Below, one piece after another: positions 58,176-64,000 of a DNA stretch of 64,000 nucleotides. This DNA is from Nocardia jejuensis NBRC 103114. GTDB lineage: Bacteria > Actinomycetota > Actinomycetes > Mycobacteriales > Mycobacteriaceae. The translations under genes were made by a program, and so were the position numbers. Each line of letters opens with the position of its first letter. Positions within the stretch are counted from its first letter, which is position 1. Location: contig NZ_BDBU01000024.1 of NCBI RefSeq assembly GCF_001613145.1, positions 1 through 64,000 of the forward strand, given 5' to 3'. Below the pieces are notes generated by a model that was not told the origin of the DNA, ran no database searches, and worked only from the letters and a program-made list of their open reading frames with translations.

Positions 58176-58616
58176 ATGTTCCCTCGGTTGAAACGATTAC
58201 TGTGCGCAGGACTCTTCGTACTCGGCACCACTGCCGCCCTCACCGTCTCCGGGACGGTCACCGCACCGGCGCTCCCGCCCGGAACGATCATCCTGCTGAC
58301 CGGCTGGGACGTGAATCAGCGCCCGTCCGGCACCACCGATGACCCACTCGGATTTCACGTCCTGGTCACACCGGACGCCGGTGGCACGACCTTCTCCGGA
58401 ACCGCCCGCACCCTGACCCAGCGCGGCGACATCACGAACGGAGTCATTCAAGGCAAGAGCATCAGCTTCACCATCGAATGGCGAAATGACGGGAAAGTTG
58501 GCCTCTACCAGGGAAGCTGGTTCGACGACGGCTACCTCCGCGGCCACGCGCAGGAGCAGGATTCGAGCCGAACCGCCGAATGGTGGACCCGATACAACGA
58601 CTGGAACATTTCCTGA
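58176..58616 (+). CDS. Small secreted beta-rich protein, 146 aa
   Basis: ATG 58176 is preceded by AGGAG at five bases. It has a signal peptide (about 1-32), then a domain with short Gly/Thr-rich strands and a repeated W/Y-G pattern (GKSISFTIEWRNDGKVGLYQGSWFDDGYLRGHAQEQD). This recalls small beta-barrel (avidin/lipocalin-like) folds common in actinobacteria, but the assignment is only suggestive. It ends in an aromatic-rich WWTRYNDWNIS tail. Function unknown. Confidence 0.72.
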   Translation: MFPRLKRLLCAGLFVLGTTAALTVSGTVTAPALPPGTIILLTGWDVNQRPSGTTDDPLGFHVLVTPDAGGTTFSGTARTLTQRGDITNGVIQGKSISFTIEWRNDGKVGLYQGSWFDDGYLRGHAQEQDSSRTAEWWTRYNDWNIS

Positions 58617-58635
58617 CCGATTGGGCGAAATATCA

Positions 58636-58666
58636 AGCTCCGCATCGGGTTTCCTGATGCGGAGCT
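58636..58666 (+). terminator. Terminator after the 58176 gene
   Basis: Perfect 11-bp stem, AGCTCCGCATC / GATGCGGAGCT, with a nine-base loop. The following 370 bp to 59037 show no gene. Confidence 0.75.
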
Positions 58667-59037
58667 CGTCGGCAGCGAACTCGATCGTCTATCTGGTCAC
58701 CGGAACTGACGTTGCTCCCGGGGGCCGGCGACCCTCGATCGAACAGTCGAATGCACGAGTCCTCCTGAGCATGGCATCTGGCTCGAACCGAACTCGAACT
58801 GGAGCTGAGCACGCTTTACCGGCTAGTCAGCAACCGAGCTCGGCGCATGGTCCGCTCGGAAGCAGTCGTTTGCTGTTGCGGGAAGACTGCTGGACGATTC
58901 GGCGAAACAGCCCAGCGCGGGTGCTCCCATGTCCCGCTGCTCGACCACTGACAAAATGTGCAAACTTTTCGCAACTCATGGGCGTGTGATCATTTGTCGC
59001 GGTAGCGTCCCGCGGATCACATCGAGGGGAGCCGATC

Positions 59038-59553
59038 ATGAAAGTTCTTGCTGCTCTGGCTATCGTGGGTGCTGTGGGGTTGTCGGCGGGGTGCGGGGCC
59101 GATACCTCGAAGGATGCGGCACCTGTCGGGGGTGCTGCGCCGGTCGACCAAGGACCGGCACCGTCGGGGGAAAGTTGCTCACCGCCCAAGGGGGTCACCG
59201 ATGTCGACCTCGGGGCGTTCCTGTCCACGCTGCCACTGCCGGACAACGTTCGGATCGTGACCGGAGGAGTCAGCCAGGACAAGACCGAGCCCGGGCTGGT
59301 GGGCGTGGCTATCGGGCTGTGCGTCAAGGGATCCAGCAGCGCGGACGCGCTGCGGCCGATCGCGACCACGATCGCGACGGCCCTGAAATCCACCGAACTC
59401 GGCGAACGCACCTACGCACTGTTCGTCTCCGATCTGTCCGACGCGTATCGGGACCAGGCGAAGATCAAGGACGCGGACTACCAGGAACACCAGTGGAACG
59501 GAAAGCCCTCGGCGACAGCCGAACAGGCCCGCTGGCAAGTCGTCTCCGGCTGA
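59038..59553 (+). CDS. Small lipoprotein, 171 aa
   Basis: ATG 59038 with GAGGGGA upstream. The lipobox is LSAGC (Cys at about 19). A Gly/Pro/Ala-rich linker precedes the domain from about 45. It contains two further Cys (GESCSPPKG and IGLCVKGS) that probably pair. The rest has an alternating strand/helix pattern and ends in ARWQVVSG. No family is recognised. It is transcribed towards tRNA-Ser(CGA), which is on the other strand. Confidence 0.75.
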   Translation: MKVLAALAIVGAVGLSAGCGADTSKDAAPVGGAAPVDQGPAPSGESCSPPKGVTDVDLGAFLSTLPLPDNVRIVTGGVSQDKTEPGLVGVAIGLCVKGSSSADALRPIATTIATALKSTELGERTYALFVSDLSDAYRDQAKIKDADYQEHQWNGKPSATAEQARWQVVSG

Positions 59554-59680
59554 TCCGGCGCCGGGATCTACAGATCCGGAGAGACAGTTCGATGAGCAGT
59601 GCCGCCGGCGCTTCCGGTGCACGGTCGCCCGAGTCAGAGGCGCACGCCCTGTGTTCCGCCGGTGAAGACTCTTGCGGTGC

Positions 59681-59715
59681 AAAAAGCCCCTCACCTGCCG
59701 TAACAGGTGAGGGGC
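59681..59715 (-). terminator. Intrinsic terminator of tRNA-Ser(CGA)
   Basis: Perfect 12-bp stem, GCCCCTCACCTG / CAGGTGAGGGGC, with a six-base loop. On the minus strand it is followed by five Ts (59681-59685), so it is a textbook intrinsic terminator. Confidence 0.93.
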
Positions 59716-59720
59716 GTGAG

Positions 59721-59808
59721 CGGTGGCGGAGGGATTTGAACCCTCGGAGGGGGGTTACCCCTCACACGCTTTCGAGGCGTGCTCCTTAGGCCGCTCGGAC
59801 ACGCCACC
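59721..59808 (-). tRNA. tRNA-Ser(CGA)
   Basis: Minus-strand cloverleaf: acceptor GGTGGCG/CGCCACC, long variable arm (AGGGGTAACCCCCCT), T-loop GGTTCAAATCC, and anticodon CGA in the loop CTCGAAA (complement of 59772-59774). CCA is not encoded. Confidence 0.95.
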
Positions 59809-59863
59809 GGTGGTGACTTTACCGGAGAGAGCCTCGGAAACTGAAATCGGCTCCGGGAGGGGG

Positions 59864-60409
59864 TCAGGGGCGGTGGGATTGGAAGAAGGAGTCGAGCAGA
59901 GCGGCGCATTCGGATTCGAGGACGCCGGCTCGGACTTCGGGGCGGTGGTTGAGACGTCGGTCACGTACAACGTCCCAGAGGGAGCCCACGGCACCGGTTT
60001 TGGGCTCCCACGCTCCGAAGACGAGTTTGCCCACCCGGGACAGGGTGATCGCGCCGGCGCACATGGTGCACGGCTCGAGGGTGACCGCGAGGGTCGCGCC
60101 CTCGAGTCGCCAGCCGTCGCCGGCGACGAGGGCCGCGGCGCGCAGGGCCAGGACTTCGGCGTGGGCGGTGGGGTCGCCGAGTGCCTCTCGGGCATTCGCG
60201 GCCCGGGCCAGTTCGCGGCCGTCGGCATCGAAGACGACGGCGCCGACGGGGACGTCGCGGGGGTCGGCCAGCGCGGCGGCGTCGATGGCCGCGCGGATCA
60301 TCGCCTCATCGGCGGCCAGCGCACTGCCGGGACCGAGCGCCGACGAAAGGGCGCTGCCACCGAACCGGGGGTTCGGGACAGCGCCGGGGGGTTGGGGGGC
60401 CGAGGTCAT
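59864..60409 (-). CDS. tadA: tRNA-specific adenosine(34) deaminase
   Basis: A 181-aa zinc enzyme converting A34 to inosine in tRNA-Arg(ACG). Catalytic motif HAE at 83-85 and PCTMC at 113-117 (zinc Cys pair). The N-terminal 35 residues are Pro/Ala/Gly-rich and unlike the usual start; the core begins at MIRAAIDAAA (residue 37), so a downstream start is possible. It begins 4 bp after the partner gene at 60414, matching the Rv3752c/Rv3753c arrangement. Confidence 0.94.
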   Translation of the reverse strand: MTSAPQPPGAVPNPRFGGSALSSALGPGSALAADEAMIRAAIDAAALADPRDVPVGAVVFDADGRELARAANAREALGDPTAHAEVLALRAAALVAGDGWRLEGATLAVTLEPCTMCAGAITLSRVGKLVFGAWEPKTGAVGSLWDVVRDRRLNHRPEVRAGVLESECAALLDSFFQSHRP

Positions 60410-60413
60410 CCGC

Positions 60414-60953
60414 TCAGCGCGGGAGCTTGTCCAGTGCGGACGAGTACTCGTCGGCGAAGCCGAGGCTGCGGGCGATCATGCCGAGCTGCTCGTCGGGGTA
60501 GAGATCGGTTTCGGCGAGGATGACGGCCAGCACCGGCTCGGGCAGGCCGAGATCGGACAGGACGCCGAGGTCGCCCTCCTCCCACGGCTCGATGTCGTCG
60601 AGCTCGTCCGGGTCGATGTCCGGAATCTCGACGTTCAACTGCTCGAGGACGTCCGCGGCGATGTCGTAGTCGATTGCGGCGGTCGCGTCCGACAGCAGGA
60701 TGCGGCTACCAGTCGGACCCGGGCGCAGAATGATGAAGAACTCGTCGTCGATGTCGAGCAGGCCGAATACCGCGCCGGAGCTCCGCAGATCACGCAGCTC
60801 GTGCTCGGCCGCGGACAGACTGTTCAGTGCCGCCGCGCTCAGCGGGGTCACCTTCCAGTTGGCTTCTTCGCGGACAACGGCCACTGCGAACCCTTCCACG
60901 TCGTCGAACTCATCCGACGTCGCGCTGTTCGTGCTCGAGCGCTGTGCTGCCAT
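60414..60953 (-). CDS. tRNA adenosine deaminase-associated protein (Rv3753c type)
   Basis: A 179-aa acidic soluble protein. FAVAVVREEANWKVTPLSAAALNSLSAAEHELRDLRSSGAVFGLLDIDDEFFIILRP and the C-terminal PEPVLAVILAETDLYPDEQLGMIARSLGF fit the conserved family that accompanies tadA in actinobacteria. Its role is unknown; a chaperone or regulator of TadA is often assumed from linkage only. It is divergent from tyrA over 58 bp. Confidence 0.9.
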   Translation of the reverse strand: MAAQRSSTNSATSDEFDDVEGFAVAVVREEANWKVTPLSAAALNSLSAAEHELRDLRSSGAVFGLLDIDDEFFIILRPGPTGSRILLSDATAAIDYDIAADVLEQLNVEIPDIDPDELDDIEPWEEGDLGVLSDLGLPEPVLAVILAETDLYPDEQLGMIARSLGFADEYSSALDKLPR

Positions 60954-61011
60954 GGGCGCAACGGTAGTCCGCTTCGGGGGAAATGTTGAAGTCGTATGCG
61001 AATCTGATCGA

Positions 61012-61962
61012 ATGACGGGCCATCCGAAAGCAGCTGTGTGTGTCCTGGGTACCGGGTTGATCGGCGGATCGGTGCTGCGCGCCGCCGCGGCGGCCGGGTA
61101 CGAGGCGTGGGGCTACAACCGCTCGGCGGCGGGATCGAAGAGCGCGCGCGCCGATGGATTCGACGTCACCAGTGATGTGGAGGCTGTGCTGCGCCGGGCC
61201 GCCGAACGCGACGCGATCATCGTGATCGGCGTGCCGATGCCCGCCCTGGACACCGTGCTGTCGGATGTGAAGTCCTTCGCACCCGACTGTGTGCTCACCG
61301 ACGTGGTGAGCGTGAAGGCGCCGGTCGCCGAGGCCGTGCACCGGCACGAGCTGGGCGCGCACTTCGTGGGCGGTCATCCGATGGCGGGGACCAGCGAATC
61401 CGGCTGGGCCGCATCGGCTCCCGACCTGTTCGAGGATGCCGCGTGGGCACTGAGCGTGGATGCGGGCGTGCGCGCCGAGCCGTGGACGCGGGTCGCGCGG
61501 CTGGCTCTGGACTGCGGGGCCGTGGTGGTTCCGGTGCTGTCGGACGAGCACGATCGCGCGGTCGCGCGGATCTCGCATCTGCCGCATGTGCTCGCCGAGG
61601 CGCTCGCGATTCAGGGTGCGGCCGGGGGCAATCTCGCGCTCGGGCTCGCGGCCGGATCCTTCCGCGACGGCACGCGCGTGGCGGCGACCGCACCGGAGTT
61701 GGTTCGGGCGATCTGCGAACCCAATGCCGCCGCGCTGCTCGAGGTGCTGCAGGACACCCTGCGCGTACTCGGCGCGGCCAGGGACACCCTTCGCGACAGC
61801 GGCGATATCGCCGATCTCACAGCGGCCGGGCATTCCGCACGCGTCGACTACGACGACAACCAGCGGTGGGCCATCACCGGAATCCGGCCGGGCGACCACG
61901 ACTGGCTCGACCAGCTCGCCGATGCCGGACGGCGCGGTGGGGTGTTGAAGACCCTCGACTGA
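61012..61962 (+). CDS. tyrA: Prephenate dehydrogenase
   Basis: A 316-aa NAD(P)-dependent dehydrogenase of tyrosine synthesis. VCVLGTGLIGGSVLRAAAAAG is the Rossmann GxGxxG (about 9-14). DVVSVKAPV and GAHFVGGHPMAGTSESGW carry the substrate-binding His. SHLPHVLAEALA follows at about 195. No ACT domain is present, as in the mycobacterial Rv3754 protein. ATG 61012 was chosen because the frame upstream lies over the antisense gene and its promoter. Confidence 0.94.
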   Translation: MTGHPKAAVCVLGTGLIGGSVLRAAAAAGYEAWGYNRSAAGSKSARADGFDVTSDVEAVLRRAAERDAIIVIGVPMPALDTVLSDVKSFAPDCVLTDVVSVKAPVAEAVHRHELGAHFVGGHPMAGTSESGWAASAPDLFEDAAWALSVDAGVRAEPWTRVARLALDCGAVVVPVLSDEHDRAVARISHLPHVLAEALAIQGAAGGNLALGLAAGSFRDGTRVAATAPELVRAICEPNAAALLEVLQDTLRVLGAARDTLRDSGDIADLTAAGHSARVDYDDNQRWAITGIRPGDHDWLDQLADAGRRGGVLKTLD

Positions 61963-62002
61963 GCCGTAGGACTCGACGTCCGGGCTCCGGCGGGCACCCG
62001 GC

Positions 62003-62605
62003 TCAGATCCGTTCGGCCAGCCCCGGGTAGTCCAGCAGGAACCCGTCGTCGTCGGTGGTGACGGTGGCGCTCGAGACCGGTGACAGCACGTGGATGCCGT
62101 CCGCACCGCTGCTGTAGGTGACGCTGGCCTCCTGGACCAGCAGATCCGGCAACCGGACGTATACGACCGGGACCTGCACGTCCTCGCTCGCGTGCGCGAG
62201 ACCGTAGCGCCGGATGGGGAGCGTATTGAAGAACGGGCTCAGCACCACGTCCACGTCGAGTGCGCCGCCGAAGGTGGAGCGCACATGCGTGCCGCCGGCG
62301 TCGATCAGCCAGTAGTTCTCCTCGTCGCGGGCGATCGAGGCGTGCCGTTCACCGGTGGCCAGGGTGCTGCGGAGTGAGAGACGCCTGGTCACACCGTTCT
62401 CGTCGGTGACCAGATCGTAGGAGGCGCTGAAGGCCGGATGGTCCTCGCACGCACCGGCGATGATGCGCCCGGCCGCGCGAATCCGATTGCCGTTGAGCAC
62501 TACTCGCGCCGATTCCATGCGCGACCCGTTGTGAGCCCGCCAGGTCAGGATCGACGGCCATCTCGCCGCCTCGGGCTTCGAGTCCTCACTCCCACTCTCC
62601 GTCAC
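62003..62605 (-). CDS. Putative glycolipid-binding (DUF1089/PF06475-like) protein
   Basis: A 200-aa soluble protein, GTG start at 62605. ILTWRAHNGSRMESARVVLNGNRIRAAGRII, CEDHPAFSASYDLVTDENGVTRRLSLRS and CDVDVVLSPFFNTLPIRRYGL-like blocks fit the putative glycolipid-binding family. It is convergent with tyrA. The molecular function is not established in bacteria. Confidence 0.85.
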   Translation of the reverse strand: MTESGSEDSKPEAARWPSILTWRAHNGSRMESARVVLNGNRIRAAGRIIAGACEDHPAFSASYDLVTDENGVTRRLSLRSTLATGERHASIARDEENYWLIDAGGTHVRSTFGGALDVDVVLSPFFNTLPIRRYGLAHASEDVQVPVVYVRLPDLLVQEASVTYSSGADGIHVLSPVSSATVTTDDDGFLLDYPGLAERI

Positions 62606-63172
62606 CCTCTCACCGTAGTGCCAGCATGGGCCCGCCCTCGCGACCACGCGGCCAGCTCACACCCATCGACCGAAATTCATGATTCGGACAAGCGCGATCC
62701 CGATCGAATCCGGCTGATCGGGATGCGGTGGTGTGGGTCCCCTCATGATCCGCACCCGCACCACCGCACCCCCGGTGCGAATACCCGTCCTGTCCACGGA
62801 CGACACGCCGGCTTTCGAGATCTGCGCCACCTCCGATCGGCGCCCCGATATCCACTCCGAGGTATCTCGCCGGACCCCACCGCCACGACGGTCAGCTCAT
62901 CGGTCGCCACGACATGCGACACCGACGCGGCACGACGGAGTACCTCCGCGTGGGATGTTTGCGGCTTTGGCGAATATTTACAGGCCGACCAGTTCTGACA
63001 CGCCGGAGTTCGAGGGAGCCGGGCACTCCGACCCGGCGGGTGATATTGCGCGGCGTCGAAGCAGGTGAGAAGAGGTTTGCGCGGGGTCCGCACCCGGGCG
63101 CGGGCGATAGGCGCCACTCGACTCGAGTAACGTCTCCTGCGGCATTGGGGATCCGGGGCGAAAGGTACTGCT
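62606..63172. other. Gene-poor stretch before the methyltransferase
   Basis: About 570 bp. A hairpin, GATCCCGATC..GATCGGGAT (about 62696-62727), is the only structure seen. Open frames on both strands lack ribosome sites and protein-like composition. It must contain the promoter of the methyltransferase. Confidence 0.4.
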
Positions 63173-64000
63173 GTGACGGGCGCGCGGATGGTCGGCCTGT
63201 TCGCCGGCATCGGCGGACTCGAACTCGGACTTTCGGAGTACGGCTGGCGCAGCGAATTGCTGTGCGAGATCGACGCGGGCGCACAGGGGGTACTGGCGGC
63301 CCACTTCCCGGGCGTGCCACTGGTTTCGGACGTGACGCGTTTGCGTTCACTGCCCGACGGGACCGATCTGGTGGCCGCGGGTTTCCCGTGCCAGGACCTG
63401 TCCCAGGCCGGGCGCACCGCCGGAATCACCGGTGCGCGTTCGGGTTTGGTGGACGAGGTGTTCCGCCTGGTGAAGCGCAAGCGCGGTCCGCGCTGGCTGC
63501 TCATCGAGAACGTGCCGTTCATGCTGCAGCTCGGCGGCGGCGCGGCCATGCGCCACATCACCGACGCGCTCACCGAACTCGGATACACCTGGGCCTATCG
63601 CGTGGTCGACGCGCGAGCCTTCGGGCTGCCGCAGCGTCGCGAGCGGGTGTTGATGCTGGCCTCGCGCACCGAGGATCCGCGGCCGATCCTGTTCGGCGCG
63701 GACGCCGGACCCCGGACGGTCGGCGATCCGGCGAACGATCCGTGCGGGTTCTACTGGACCGAGGGCACCCGCGGCCTGGGCTGGGCGGTGAACGCGGTGC
63801 CGACACTCAAGGGTGGATCCGGTCTGGGGATCGCGAGTCCCCCGGCGGTGCGACTACCTTCCGGCGAGATCGTCACACCGGGCATCACCGACGTCGAGCG
63901 CCTGCAGGGCTTCGACCGCGAGTGGACCGCACCGGCTCTCGACATTCCCGGCGTGCGCAAGGGCCACCGCTGGAAACTGGTCGGCAATGCGGTCAGCGTG
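63173..64000 (+). CDS. C5-cytosine DNA methyltransferase, 5' part (3' end outside window)
   Basis: 276 codons from GTG 63173 to the window edge. Motif I is LFAGIGGLELGL, motif IV is GFPCQDLSQAG with the catalytic Cys, motif VI is IENV, motif VIII is LPQRRERV, and motif X is KLVGNAVSV at the edge. The target-recognition region between VIII and IX is short (about 75 residues). No restriction endonuclease or specificity gene is visible in the window; one could lie to the right. Solitary, phage-type or R-M roles cannot be separated here. Confidence 0.92.
   Translation, partial: MTGARMVGLFAGIGGLELGLSEYGWRSELLCEIDAGAQGVLAAHFPGVPLVSDVTRLRSLPDGTDLVAAGFPCQDLSQAGRTAGITGARSGLVDEVFRLVKRKRGPRWLLIENVPFMLQLGGGAAMRHITDALTELGYTWAYRVVDARAFGLPQRRERVLMLASRTEDPRPILFGADAGPRTVGDPANDPCGFYWTEGTRGLGWAVNAVPTLKGGSGLGIASPPAVRLPSGEIVTPGITDVERLQGFDREWTAPALDIPGVRKGHRWKLVGNAVSV

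Noticed and set aside
62743..63588. 281-codon minus-strand frame over the methyltransferase start
   Set aside because: Shadow of the plus-strand gene, which carries all methyltransferase motifs.
1..64000. CRISPR arrays, IS elements, prophage or integrase attachment sites
   Set aside because: Looked for regularly spaced repeats, transposase motifs and tRNA-end duplications near both tRNA-Ser genes; none were found.

Overview
The window is high-GC actinobacterial chromosome, most likely Nocardia or a close mycolate-containing relative. Evidence: GTG starts and ATGA-coupled operons are common; a WS/DGAT acyltransferase, an MMPL exporter, an actinobacterial-type QcrB and several Pro/Gln-rich envelope proteins are present; and gene neighbourhoods recall M. 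tuberculosis (dnaX, an Rv3722c-type aspartate aminotransferase with an Rv3723-like membrane protein and tRNA-Ser; the tadA / Rv3753c-type / tyrA group beside a second tRNA-Ser). No IS element, prophage, CRISPR array or rRNA was seen. All assignments are from reading the sequence; no database search was possible.

Layout. 1-7 kb: 5' part of dnaX, a hypothetical gene, an ammonium transporter behind GlnR-like boxes, a zinc peptidase and a DUF2207 membrane protein. 7.2-14.3 kb (minus strand): a six-gene unit gntR - AprB-like ferredoxin - SsuA/TauA-type binding protein - permease - ATPase - AprA-like flavoprotein with a C-terminal HEAT array. 14.3-16.3 kb: a divergent ROK regulator preceded by a putative leaderless leader peptide with two adjacent Cys codons. 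17.2-31.4 kb (minus): a 13-gene run with a polar amino-acid ABC importer, an oligopeptide-type ABC importer, four luciferase-like (LLM) flavin monooxygenases and a DUF1684 protein, with a flavin reductase just upstream. Together, 7-32 kb reads as an organosulfur-scavenging island.

32.4-34.8 kb: three tandem paralogous secreted proteins (a fourth, divergent one is at 56.4 kb). 34.9-39.5 kb: DNA-repair protein, methyltransferase, aspartate aminotransferase, SRP RNA, membrane protein, tRNA-Ser(GGA). 39.6-43.9 kb: WS/DGAT, an orphan QcrB, DUF397, DUF309. 44-48.7 kb: three queuosine-salvage genes (gluQ, yhhQ, tgt) mixed with RDD and DUF4190 membrane proteins. 48.8-56.2 kb: a heterodimeric ABC exporter with Rrf2 and TetR regulators, divergent from an MMPL transporter. 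57-64 kb: IclR regulator, small secreted proteins, tRNA-Ser(CGA), tadA with its partner, tyrA, a glycolipid-binding-like protein and the 5' part of a C5-cytosine DNA methyltransferase.

Most convergent or tandem junctions carry strong GC-rich hairpins, listed as terminators. The most unusual content is the AprAB-like/SsuABC operon, the two-transporter/four-monooxygenase operon, the Cys leader peptide, the orphan QcrB and the queuosine trio.
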